Assembly (NCBI GenBank): GCA_002336675.1
Contig: DDEI01000020.1
Location: 1-58,234, forward strand
Reading direction: 5' to 3'
DNA: 58,234 nucleotides
DNA from: Flavobacteriales bacterium UBA1958
GTDB taxonomy: Bacteria; Bacteroidota; Bacteroidia; Flavobacteriales_D; Sanyastnellaceae
Below are positions 35,850-44,681 of the stretch, in pieces; position 1 is the first letter of the stretch, and each line of letters begins with the position of its first letter. Below the pieces are notes generated by a model. It saw nothing but the letters and a program-made list of their open reading frames with translations, did no database searches and was not told the DNA's origin. The position numbers and the translations under genes were made by a program.

Positions 35850-35879
35850 CAAATATAATACTCTTATTTCAATTGCAAA
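35850..35879 (-). promoter_or_regulatory. Promoter of tRNA-Val
   Basis: On the minus strand TTTG (35879-35876), an 18-nt spacer and TATATTTG (35857-35850) match the consensus very well. The predicted start near 35843 gives a leader of about 28 nt. The remaining DNA up to 36039 shows no gene or clear signal. Confidence 0.8.
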
Positions 35880-36039
35880 GCATATTTCTTAATTTAAGCG
35901 GCTAATTACTGCCCGTTTGAAAACCAATTACACTCTTCTGGATTAAATCTCTCATAATTAACTAAACACTCCGTAAACATTACAAACACCTTTTTAATAG
36001 AAACCTAAACCAATGAAAGAAAGGCACTTTATCACACAA

Positions 36040-37710
36040 CTAATAAACAGAATCTAGGAGCTTCTGGGTGTAAGGATGTCGAGGGTTCGTGTAAATTTCT
36101 TCTGCCTCTCCCTGTTCCACAATCTTTCCTTCTCTCATCACCATAACCCTGTCGCTCATATAATTAACCACAGACAAGTCATGGGAGATAAATAAAAATG
36201 TTAAGTTGTACTCCGCTTTCAAGTCGTTCATAAGATTTAGCACCTGAGCCTGAACAGAAACATCTAATGCCGAAACAGATTCATCGGCTATTATAAACTC
36301 AGGGTTAGCAGCTAAAGCTCGAGCAATAACAATCCTTTGCCGCTGCCCTCCGCTAAATTGATGAGGATACTTGTATAAGCTATCAACAGACAAACCCACA
36401 TCAATTATGAGCTTAGTGCACAGACTATCTCTCTCTTGTTTATTCAGACGAGCTTGGTGTTTGATCAGCACTTCTTCCAAAACCTTCTTCACGGAATGTT
36501 TAGGGTTTAAAGCACTAAAAGGATCCTGAAAAATAAACTGAATTCTCCCTCTCAGTTGCCTCCAATCCTTCATGGAATATCCAGAAATATCTACTCCATT
36601 ATAAATAAGCACTCCACTATCAGCAATCAATAAGCCTGTAATTATTTTGCTTAAAGTAGATTTACCGCATCCCGACTCTCCCACTAAACCTAATGTTTCT
36701 CCTTTTCTTATTTCGAATGAAACATTGTTTACTGCCTTAATGACTTCACTTTTCCCGCCAAAAATACTGCCCCTTTTTCTGTAGTACTTTTTCAGCCCCC
36801 CAACCTTATAAATTACTTGACCATCATTCATGTTGATCGGAGGTCTTAACTTAGCCAAAGTTTCCCCGGATATGACCTGATCCACGGTAGTTAATCTATA
36901 CTTTTTGTTTGTGTTATCGGGCTTACAAGCGATTAGACCCTTAGCATAAGGAGTAGCAGGATTATTAAAAATATTGTCTGCGCTGCCATACTCTTTAACC
37001 TGCCCTTTCTGCATAACCAATACGTTGTCGGCTATACACTTCACTACTCCTAAATCATGAGACACAAATACTACAGCAGTATGGTGCTCACTTTGGAGTC
37101 TTGAGATTAAGTCTAAAACACTTTTTTGAACAGTCACATCTAAAGCGGTCGTAGGCTCATCCGCTATAAGTAACTTAGGCTTACAACACATGGCCATAGC
37201 TATCATCACACGCTGCCTTTGTCCACCGCTTAATTCATGCGGGTAAGCTGATATTATTCTCCTCGGATTTGGCAACTCGACCTTCTGAAACCATTCTTCA
37301 GCCAGCTGGACGGCTTCTTTCTTTGCTAGTCGTAAATGTCTTCTAATTACTTCTACCAGCTGATCCCCGCATTTGAACAATGGGTTCAAACTAGTCATTG
37401 GTTCCTGAAAAACAATACCTATCTCACTTCCCCTTAAGGAATTTGAGGCCCCTGAGGCCTTCAACAACTCTATTACTTGGTTTTGAATTTTAAGCGTTGC
37501 AGCACCACTTTCTATCCTTGCAACCTCCTTAGGTAACAAACCTAGCAATGCCAGGCATGAGACAGACTTTCCAGACCCAGACTCACCGACTATACCAAGG
37601 GTTTCTCCTAAATTAACAGAGAAAGAAATATCTTTAACTACAGGCCTCCACAGCCCATCTTTCAGAAAAGAAACAGTAAGATTTTTAACCGAAAGGAGTT
37701 CTGTGCACAT
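36040..37710 (-). CDS. Fused oligopeptide/nickel-type ABC transporter ATPase (DppD-DppF)
   Basis: A 556-aa protein containing two complete ABC ATPase domains. The first half has Walker A GESGSGKS (about residue 40), signature LSGGQRQRV and LLIADEPTTALDVTV. The second has GESGCGKS (about 345), FSGGQRQRI and FIIADESVSALDVSV. Both carry the C-terminal proline motif of oligopeptide transporter ATPases. The second Walker B reads DES rather than DEP, but the Glu is kept. No permease or binding protein is adjacent. It begins 1 nt after the preceding lipoprotein gene. Confidence 0.92.
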   Translation of the reverse strand: MCTELLSVKNLTVSFLKDGLWRPVVKDISFSVNLGETLGIVGESGSGKSVSCLALLGLLPKEVARIESGAATLKIQNQVIELLKASGASNSLRGSEIGIVFQEPMTSLNPLFKCGDQLVEVIRRHLRLAKKEAVQLAEEWFQKVELPNPRRIISAYPHELSGGQRQRVMIAMAMCCKPKLLIADEPTTALDVTVQKSVLDLISRLQSEHHTAVVFVSHDLGVVKCIADNVLVMQKGQVKEYGSADNIFNNPATPYAKGLIACKPDNTNKKYRLTTVDQVISGETLAKLRPPINMNDGQVIYKVGGLKKYYRKRGSIFGGKSEVIKAVNNVSFEIRKGETLGLVGESGCGKSTLSKIITGLLIADSGVLIYNGVDISGYSMKDWRQLRGRIQFIFQDPFSALNPKHSVKKVLEEVLIKHQARLNKQERDSLCTKLIIDVGLSVDSLYKYPHQFSGGQRQRIVIARALAANPEFIIADESVSALDVSVQAQVLNLMNDLKAEYNLTFLFISHDLSVVNYMSDRVMVMREGKIVEQGEAEEIYTNPRHPYTQKLLDSVY

Positions 37711-37711
37711 A

Positions 37712-38233
37712 TTAATCAGCTATTCCGTCTTCTTGATAAAAAGTAACCGCTAAATATGGTTTATGATGACTGGAGCTTTCATCGATCAAACTGATTTCCA
37801 CATCTTCGCCAGAATTAGTTTCAGTGTACCACACTACATATCCATCATCCTCACTTCCCAGGCCATAAGCCTTGTTATAATATTCTTTAAACTCATTATA
37901 CAGGAGATTACAGTCCGAAGAGTCTTTCGGAAAAATATCCAAATCAATACTATAAAGCTCCCCGTTTTTGAAGTCATAATCAATGTCATAAAAAGTAGAA
38001 TCCTTTATACTCAAAGGTATTCTCGCAGTAAGTTCATCGGGCATTTCAGAAACGATATGAGGTTTCATTTTTTTCATCACATAGCTTATATCATCACCTA
38101 TACTAGTACCATGAATATCCCCAAGATGATTCGTATCCAAGACACCTATTAAACCCTGAGGGTCAAAATCATTGTTCGTGTTTATACCACAGGAAAAAAA
38201 AGCCAAGAGCGCTATGTATATAATTCTCTTCAA
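37712..38233 (-). CDS. Hypothetical lipoprotein
   Basis: A 173-aa protein with a short lipoprotein signal peptide (lipobox AFFSC, C15) and an acidic mature part rich in Asp, Glu and Tyr. I recognise no family. It lies 1 nt upstream of the fused ABC ATPase and is probably co-transcribed. It is not a classical substrate-binding protein, which would be far longer. Divergent from dnaG, with 161 bp between. Confidence 0.75.
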   Translation of the reverse strand: MKRIIYIALLAFFSCGINTNNDFDPQGLIGVLDTNHLGDIHGTSIGDDISYVMKKMKPHIVSEMPDELTARIPLSIKDSTFYDIDYDFKNGELYSIDLDIFPKDSSDCNLLYNEFKEYYNKAYGLGSEDDGYVVWYTETNSGEDVEISLIDESSSHHKPYLAVTFYQEDGIAD

Positions 38234-38394
38234 AAAAGAAAAGTAAAACCTAAAGATAGAGTTAATATCTAACTAGACCGTAAAAAAAAGATGAGGATAT
38301 TTAATTGTGAAATGAGTATCAATCGTTATTATCTTTCCCTTTTCTGAATTTCGCGAAATCACAATTTAAAACCTCTCTATCCGGAAAGAACTAA

Positions 38395-40350
38395 ATGATT
38401 AATAAACAAACGATAGATCGAATTTTTGATGCTCTAATAATAGAGGATATCGTAGGCGAATTTGTGCATTTAAAAAAAGCTGGAGCTAACTTTAAAGCTA
38501 GAAGTCCGTTTACTGACGAAAAAACTCCCTCATTCTACGTTTCACCATCTAAAGGTATTTTCAAATGTTTCTCGACAGGTAAAGGAGGCAATGCTATCAC
38601 TTTTCTCATGGAACATGAGAAAATGACTTACCCTGAAGCCCTAAGGTGGTCGGCAAATAAGTATGGCATTGAAATCATAGAAGAGAAACTGACTGAGGAG
38701 CAAGAAGCACAACAAAACGACAGAGAGAGTCTAGGAATAGTTGTTGCCTTCGCAGAAAAATACTTCATGAATTACCTTCATGAAAGCGAGGAAGGAAAGG
38801 CTATAGGGCTAAGTTATTTCTATGAACGTGGCTTCAGGGAAGAGATAATTAGAAAGTTTAATCTAGGATACTGTCCTGATAAAGGACACCAATTCACAAA
38901 AACAGCTTTAGAAAGAGGCTATAAATTAAAATATCTGCTGGACAGTGGGCTTTCCAAGGATATGGGCGGACAACCTTTTGATTTCTATAAAGGAAGAGTG
39001 ATTTTCCCTATCCATAATGTAAGTGGAAAAGTTATAGGGTTCGGTGGAAGAACACTAAGGAAAGATAAAAAAACTGCTAAATATTTCAATTCTCCCGAGA
39101 ATGACTTATACAACAAAAGCAGAGTACTTTATGGCTTATACCAAGCTAAGAACGCCATCCTAAAGCAAGAGGAATGTTACTTAGTCGAGGGTTACACCGA
39201 TGTAATAGCTTTACACCAGAATGGAATAGAAAATGTAGTATCTAGCTCAGGGACATCTCTCACAGATGGACAGATAAAGCTGATAAAAAGGTATACTCAT
39301 AACATCACCATTTTATTCGATGGAGATGCCGCAGGTATAAAAGCAGCGTTTAGAGGCATCGATTTACTTCTTCAAAACGGGATAAATGTAAAAGTAGTTC
39401 TATTCCCTGAAGGTGAAGACCCTGACTCCTACTCTAAAAGACTATCCACAGAGGAATTTTCCAAATTTTTGAAAGAAAACTCTAAGGATTTTATGGTTTT
39501 TAAAACGGACTTACTTTTAAGTGAAAGTAAAAATGACCCGATAAAAAAAGCAAAATTAATTAGAGATGTAGTCGAATCTATTTCTTTAATTCCTGACGCT
39601 ATTAAACGTTCCATATATCTGAAAGAATGCAGCAGACTAATGGACATCCAAGAGAGCATTATTATCTCTGAAATCAATAAAATTCTTAGGATAAAGATAA
39701 AAAAGGCGAGCTCGAGTAATTATGAAGCTCCCAACATTACTCAAGAAAAAAGCGGTATCCCTGACCCGCAGAAACAGGATTCCTTATCCTGTTTTGAGCA
39801 GGAAAAAGATTTAGTGCGAATTCTTCTAACCTACGGAAATAGAATCTTGTACTTTTCAGAAGAGAAGTCTGATGAAAATCCTGAACCCTTGACAGCTAAA
39901 ATTACTGTGGCGGAATACTTAATCTCCGAACTTCAGGTAGATCAGGTTTCATTAATAGATAAGCGATGCAAAACTATCATAGAGGAATACTCGCGAGCAT
40001 TAGAAAACAACGATTTTTTAGAACCTCGCCATCTGTCTAGGAGTGAGGACTTGGAAGTGAGTAAATTATGCGCTGATATTCTTGCAGAGGCATTTGAATT
40101 ATCCGACAATTGGACTGATAAACATAAAGTCTATCCTGAGACTGAGGATATGAAATTAAAAAAGGCAGTTAAAGATGTTATTTTTAGGCTAAAGCTGAAA
40201 CACCTTAGAATAAGAAGTAAGGAACTTCAAGAAGAGCTAAAAGATTCAAATTTATCAGACGAAAAGCTTGCCTCTATACTAATGAAAAAAAGACACTTGG
40301 ATAAGGTGAAGTCTAAATTATCCGAAGAGTTCGGAACTACTATTATCTAA
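38395..40350 (+). CDS. dnaG: DNA primase with degenerate zinc-binding domain
   Basis: A 651-aa primase making RNA primers for replication. The N-terminal CHC2-like region is present (about residues 30-70, SPFTDEKTPSFYVSP), but the usual Cys-x2-His and Cys-x2-Cys ligands read S37-P-F-T40 and C58-F-S-T61, so three of four zinc ligands are gone. The RNA-polymerase core and TOPRIM domain are intact: VEGYTDVIALH near 265 and ILFDGDAAG near 303. The C-terminal helical part is charged. Its 3' end overlaps the convergent TPR gene by 4 bp. Confidence 0.94.
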   Translation: MINKQTIDRIFDALIIEDIVGEFVHLKKAGANFKARSPFTDEKTPSFYVSPSKGIFKCFSTGKGGNAITFLMEHEKMTYPEALRWSANKYGIEIIEEKLTEEQEAQQNDRESLGIVVAFAEKYFMNYLHESEEGKAIGLSYFYERGFREEIIRKFNLGYCPDKGHQFTKTALERGYKLKYLLDSGLSKDMGGQPFDFYKGRVIFPIHNVSGKVIGFGGRTLRKDKKTAKYFNSPENDLYNKSRVLYGLYQAKNAILKQEECYLVEGYTDVIALHQNGIENVVSSSGTSLTDGQIKLIKRYTHNITILFDGDAAGIKAAFRGIDLLLQNGINVKVVLFPEGEDPDSYSKRLSTEEFSKFLKENSKDFMVFKTDLLLSESKNDPIKKAKLIRDVVESISLIPDAIKRSIYLKECSRLMDIQESIIISEINKILRIKIKKASSSNYEAPNITQEKSGIPDPQKQDSLSCFEQEKDLVRILLTYGNRILYFSEEKSDENPEPLTAKITVAEYLISELQVDQVSLIDKRCKTIIEEYSRALENNDFLEPRHLSRSEDLEVSKLCADILAEAFELSDNWTDKHKVYPETEDMKLKKAVKDVIFRLKLKHLRIRSKELQEELKDSNLSDEKLASILMKKRHLDKVKSKLSEEFGTTII

Positions 40351-42167
40351 TTAATATTATCTCCTCTTAATCTTCTGAATCTCTTCCTAGCTTCAACCGC
40401 ATAGAGTGAGTTAGAATAATCAGTAAGAATCATTTCATAAAGTTCGCTAGCCTTTTCATAGTCATTGAATACATCTTCGCTCATTTCGGCCAAGTTAAAA
40501 ATAGCATCATCCGCTACTATATCATCCGCATAAAAGAGAAGGATTTGATCTAACTCACTGGCTGCTTTCTGAAATTGACCTTTTTTCTGATAAATTTTAA
40601 ATTTAGAAAAATGAATCTCATCAGTTAAACTATGGGCTGGATATTCATTAAGAATAGAATCAACTTTTTCGATAGCTAATTCCATTTGATTTTGATAAAT
40701 AAATAAATCCGCTTGAGCGAATAGCTCCATCGGTTTATAAATAGTATCTAGGGCTAGGTTATCTGTAATTAGCAATGATAAGTCTAATGCATCATTGGCT
40801 ATTAGCTTAGAAGTAGAAGCTTTTAAAACATCTAACTGAGATTGTGCCCATTCAAAGTCGCCTGTAAAATAGGATATTCGAGCATTTCTAAATTTACCCT
40901 CATGACCTATGGCATCTTCCTTAAAATCTAACTCCACCTGAGAAAAAAGTAAAGAAGCCTCCCACACATTTCCTTTGTAGACCAAAATATCGCCTAACTC
41001 TAGTTTTAACTGAGCCCTTACATTATCATAGACACCTGGGATTTCTAGCGCTCTGTTAAGAACCTCTATCGCTTTTTCAGATTTACCTCCAAAAAACACC
41101 TGGATATGAGCGAGCTCTTTCATCATCATAACTGTAGAGGAAGATTCACCTAACTCTAAAAGGGCGTCCTTATAAGCCAACTCTAAACCATTGATATCTT
41201 CAGCAGAATACATATAATTAGATGTAACTTGAATCTTAAGCGTTTTCAATAATTCTAACCTAGCAGATATGTAATAAGAATTAGAAGATCCTTTACTGAC
41301 CAAATACTCAAAGGCCTCTATCGCCGAAGTATAATCTTCATTTTTTTTAGCTAGTTTCCCTAGATTAAATACTCTTAACCCGTCTTCTTTTAGGCGCATA
41401 TCCAGCGCCTTAGCTTGAATCAATGCACCAGAAAAATTCTTCTCTTGCTGAAACAACCAAATAAGAAGCTCACTAAAGATGGACTCCTCTGGAACTTTCT
41501 GTATTTTAGTAAGAAGTTTTCCCTTGAGCATTTCAGCTTTATCCTCATTCTCTGCTACATTAAGGGTTCTATTAAAACTATTCTGAACGCTTTGGACGTA
41601 GTTTGGAGATGACTCTAAAAGATTTAGAAATTCATCTACCATTTGCTCATGATCTCCAGTTTGACCTTTTAAATTAGCCATTTCATAATGGTACGGATAA
41701 CCATCTAAAGAGACCTTTCGCGCCCTTGAGTAGGTTTTTTCAGCAAACTCAAATTCAGAAAGCGCTATAAATTTTCTAGCTAGCTTAGTGGCATTACTCC
41801 GTCCAGACTGAAGCTCTTTAATCGCCAGTCCGAATTGTTCATCCGCATCATCGTGGGCCCCTAAAGTCTTATATAAAATCCCCAAATCCTGGTGTCCAGA
41901 GGATTTATCTCTAGCTCTCTTTAATTTCTTTTTAGCTATTTTTTCTGCTTCATCATAATCCTCAAGAGCGATAAGGGTTTGAAGGTATTTTTCATAAACC
42001 CTATTGGACGTATTATTTTTATAAATTTCTTGGTAATATAATCTAGCTGAAGCGAATTCTCCTGCCTTAAAGTAATATTCAGCCAAATCTAAATCTGTAT
42101 CTTGCGCAGACAAGAATGCAGTGAGAAAGCAGAAAAATGATATCCCTAAGACTCTTTTTAAATTCAT
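40347..42167 (-). CDS. Secreted/periplasmic TPR-repeat protein
   Basis: A 606-aa protein with a signal peptide (about residues 1-22, ending LSAQ) and tetratricopeptide-type helical repeats through the rest. Examples are AEYYFKAGEFASARLYYQEIY at the N-terminus and YEKASELYEMILTDYSNSLYAVEARKRF at the C-terminus. Such repeats are protein-binding scaffolds, so an envelope assembly role is likely but not proven. Its ATG directly follows the stop of the lipoprotein gene (TAAATG), so the two are coupled. Confidence 0.85.
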   Translation of the reverse strand: MNLKRVLGISFFCFLTAFLSAQDTDLDLAEYYFKAGEFASARLYYQEIYKNNTSNRVYEKYLQTLIALEDYDEAEKIAKKKLKRARDKSSGHQDLGILYKTLGAHDDADEQFGLAIKELQSGRSNATKLARKFIALSEFEFAEKTYSRARKVSLDGYPYHYEMANLKGQTGDHEQMVDEFLNLLESSPNYVQSVQNSFNRTLNVAENEDKAEMLKGKLLTKIQKVPEESIFSELLIWLFQQEKNFSGALIQAKALDMRLKEDGLRVFNLGKLAKKNEDYTSAIEAFEYLVSKGSSNSYYISARLELLKTLKIQVTSNYMYSAEDINGLELAYKDALLELGESSSTVMMMKELAHIQVFFGGKSEKAIEVLNRALEIPGVYDNVRAQLKLELGDILVYKGNVWEASLLFSQVELDFKEDAIGHEGKFRNARISYFTGDFEWAQSQLDVLKASTSKLIANDALDLSLLITDNLALDTIYKPMELFAQADLFIYQNQMELAIEKVDSILNEYPAHSLTDEIHFSKFKIYQKKGQFQKAASELDQILLFYADDIVADDAIFNLAEMSEDVFNDYEKASELYEMILTDYSNSLYAVEARKRFRRLRGDNIN

Positions 42168-42725
42168 TTATTTCAAACTATTCAAGTAAGGAGCTAGTGC
42201 AGCAGATTTCTCATCATTCTGTTTTATAAATCGAACACCCCTAGCTTTAAGTTCTTCTACACTGCTAATTAAATTAGATGCCGCTTCTTCCTCCTTCGCC
42301 ATGTTAAGTTTAACATACGCCTCGTTTATTTCAGAATTGTTCTTATCATGACTTGCGTTTTCCAATAATGCTTGCTTAAAGTTCTCTAGCTGAGATTTAG
42401 TTCTACCAAACTCTACTTTCATTTGACTCGTTCTTTTACCAAAACGCTTAACCACGGACTTGACCCCTCTGTATGAATCTAATAATAATCCATTAGCCTT
42501 ATCTATCTCACCGCCCGAAGCTTCTTCCACGAACTGTATAGTACTCTTTATGGTCTCCAACCGACTATTAATCTCCTTGTGAGGGATTTCATCAAACCCT
42601 TTTTTCGCATCTGCCACTTGTTCTAATAAATAGTTGATTTTTTTAACCTCACTGGTAAATTCAGAAGATTGGTTACATGAGAAGAGCCCTAATGTCAAAC
42701 ACGAAAAAAATATTAAAAATCTCAT
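42168..42725 (-). CDS. Helical lipoprotein, function unknown
   Basis: A 185-aa protein with a lipoprotein signal (GLFSC, C17) and an almost wholly helical, Lys/Glu-rich mature part with coiled-coil character (about residues 25-165). I recognise no family. It is directly coupled to the TPR protein gene, suggesting that the two act together at the envelope. serS lies 77 nt upstream on the same strand. Confidence 0.78.
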   Translation of the reverse strand: MRFLIFFSCLTLGLFSCNQSSEFTSEVKKINYLLEQVADAKKGFDEIPHKEINSRLETIKSTIQFVEEASGGEIDKANGLLLDSYRGVKSVVKRFGKRTSQMKVEFGRTKSQLENFKQALLENASHDKNNSEINEAYVKLNMAKEEEAASNLISSVEELKARGVRFIKQNDEKSAALAPYLNSLK

Positions 42726-42802
42726 TTAAATTTACGGATAAAGAGTTGAATTAAAATTACATTAATAAGCGAGTAAAGGGTCACAAATTATGCCAACATC
42801 GA

Positions 42803-44074
42803 CTAATCTAAATAATCGAAGCCGGTATATTTCACAAGTGCTTCAGGAATTCGAACTCCCTTTTCATCTTGATTGTTTTCTAACAAAGCCGCTAAAATTC
42901 TTGGCAGTGCCAAAGCACTTCCGTTTAAGGTATGTGCTAGTTGAGTTTTTCCCTCTTTATTTTTAAACCTTAGTTTAAGCCTGTTTGATTGATAGGTCTC
43001 AAAATTAGAGATTGAACTAACTTCAAGCCATCTTTTTTGTGCAGCGCTATATACCTCCAGATCATAAGTCAACGCAGCCGTAAATCCTAAATCTCCTCCA
43101 CATAATCTTAATGTTCTAAACGGAAGCTCTAATTTTCTTAATAGACTTTTCACATGCTCTACCATATCATCCAGAACAACATAAGAATTCTCAGGATGTT
43201 CTACTCTTACTATCTCTACTTTATCAAACTGATGTAATCTGTTTAATCCTCTTACCTCCTTGCCGTATGAACCAGCCTCCCTTCTGAAACATGGCGTATA
43301 ACCACAAAGCTTATGAGAAAATTCAATCTCCTTTATAATTACATCTCTAAAAATATTAGTAATCGGCACCTCACCGGTAGGAATCAAATAAAGATTATCT
43401 ACTTCGGTATGATACATTTGTCCTTCTTTATCAGGGAGTTGACCCGTAGCTATTCCACTAGCTTCATTTACTAAATGCGGAAGAATCACTTCTTCGTATC
43501 CAGCCTCTGTAGCCTCATCTAAAAAGAAATTTATAAGTGCGCGTTGTAATTTCGCCCCTTTTCCTCTATAAACTGGAAAACCTGCTCCAGAAATCTTCAC
43601 CCCCAACTCAAAATCAATGAGACCATATTTATCAGCGATTTCCCAATGAGGAAGAGCTTCAGCATGAAGATTGGGTATAGTCCCTTCCTCATCAATCTTC
43701 TTATTATCAGAATCGTCTTTTCCGGTTGGAACATCAACATGAGGTATATTAGGCACGATGTAGAGTAATCTTTTAATTTCCTCCTCAGCCTCAATCATTT
43801 CCTCCTTTAAAGCATGGCTCTGTTCTTTTAAAAGAACAGTCTCTTGCTTTAGCACTGAGGCTTCAGCTGCTTTTCCAGATTTGAACAAATCACCAATCTC
43901 TTTAGACAATCTGTTGCTCTCTGCTAGAACAGAATCTAACTCAGATTGACTCGCTTTCCTTTTATCGTCTGCTGATAGAATGCCATTGATTTCTGAAGTG
44001 AAATCCTTATTTCTAACTTTAAGCAGCTCTATAGCGCCTTCTATATTCTCTCTTAATTTATTAATTTGAAGCAT
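42803..44074 (-). CDS. serS: Seryl-tRNA synthetase
   Basis: A 423-aa class II synthetase. An N-terminal antiparallel coiled coil (about residues 1-110) grips the long arm of tRNA-Ser. The catalytic core has the TGEVP loop, motif 2 CFRREAGSYG and motif 3 HTLNGSALALPRILAALLEN. Length is normal. A hairpin terminator for rpmA lies just upstream. Confidence 0.96.
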   Translation of the reverse strand: MLQINKLRENIEGAIELLKVRNKDFTSEINGILSADDKRKASQSELDSVLAESNRLSKEIGDLFKSGKAAEASVLKQETVLLKEQSHALKEEMIEAEEEIKRLLYIVPNIPHVDVPTGKDDSDNKKIDEEGTIPNLHAEALPHWEIADKYGLIDFELGVKISGAGFPVYRGKGAKLQRALINFFLDEATEAGYEEVILPHLVNEASGIATGQLPDKEGQMYHTEVDNLYLIPTGEVPITNIFRDVIIKEIEFSHKLCGYTPCFRREAGSYGKEVRGLNRLHQFDKVEIVRVEHPENSYVVLDDMVEHVKSLLRKLELPFRTLRLCGGDLGFTAALTYDLEVYSAAQKRWLEVSSISNFETYQSNRLKLRFKNKEGKTQLAHTLNGSALALPRILAALLENNQDEKGVRIPEALVKYTGFDYLD

Positions 44075-44086
44075 GATAATATTATA

Positions 44087-44129
44087 TATAAAAAATCCCT
44101 GAGCTGCATAGAAAGCAATTCAGGGATTC
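44087..44129 (-). terminator. Terminator after rpmA
   Basis: On the minus strand AATCCCTGA pairs with TCAGGGATT around a 17-nt partly complementary loop, followed by a T-run. It separates rplU-rpmA from serS. Confidence 0.8.
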
Positions 44130-44158
44130 AATAGTATTATTATTTAACAGAACTACCT

Positions 44159-44413
44159 TTAAGCTGGATCTATAGATACAAAGGATCTGTTATCTCTTTT
44201 CTTTTTGAATACAACCTTGCCATCAGTTAATGCGAATAGAGTATGGTCTTTACCCATACCTACATTATCACCTGGATGATGAGTTGTACCTCTTTGTCTT
44301 ATTATTATATTTCCGGCTATGGCAGCTTGGCCACCAAAAATCTTCACACCAAGTCTTTTACTTTGAGATTCTCTACCGTTTTTAGAACTACCGACACCTT
44401 TCTTATGAGCCAT
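44159..44413 (-). CDS. rpmA: 50S ribosomal protein L27
   Basis: An 84-aa basic ribosomal protein near the peptidyl-transferase centre. The conserved start MAHKKGVGSSKNGRESQSKR and the GGQAAIAGNIIIRQRGT block are unmistakable. The N-terminus starts directly at mature sequence, without the cleaved extension known from Firmicutes. It follows rplU after an unusually long 268-nt spacer. Confidence 0.98.
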   Translation of the reverse strand: MAHKKGVGSSKNGRESQSKRLGVKIFGGQAAIAGNIIIRQRGTTHHPGDNVGMGKDHTLFALTDGKVVFKKKRDNRSFVSIDPA

Positions 44414-44681
44414 GGTTTTAAGTTTTAAGATACCTGCTTTATAAAGCAGGTAAGTTATTATTAATTTTTTTTCCTCCCTCTAATTTGTCTTGGAGGACTC
44501 TTAACTCCCACTAGTATGCTAAGAAGCCAAAACAGCCTCTATACTTCAACCTCGTAGGATTTATTTTATTCTATCTTGACCTTCTTTTATTTAGAATTTT
44601 TAATCTAGATGCTGGTAACTTCGTAACTCCATTAATTCTAGCTGTGTTTAAGTGCTCAACACACTTCAGGCCTTACCTTTT
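44414..44681 (-). other. Long rplU-rpmA spacer, probable structured leader RNA
   Basis: These 268 bp lie between two genes that are usually close together. On the minus strand I see a potential TCCTCC/GGAGGA hairpin (about 44468-44497) and a perfect palindrome just before rpmA. No convincing coding frame and no promoter box were found. A 33-codon frame in the first half has no start codon. Regulation or RNA processing is possible. Confidence 0.5.
44431..44452 (-). repeat. Perfect 22-bp palindrome in the rpmA leader
   Basis: Each 11-base half (TACCTGCTTTA / TAAAGCAGGTA) is the exact complement of the other. As RNA it forms an 8-9 bp hairpin with a small loop, ending 17 nt before the rpmA ATG. 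It has no T-run, so it is not a terminator; it could influence translation or be an RNase or protein site. Confidence 0.7.

Noticed and set aside
44567..44668. 33-codon minus-strand frame after rplU (ends NKRRSR)
   Set aside because: It follows an in-frame stop and has no ATG, GTG or TTG start. Basic residues arise from AGA/AAA-rich DNA. Treated as noncoding spacer.
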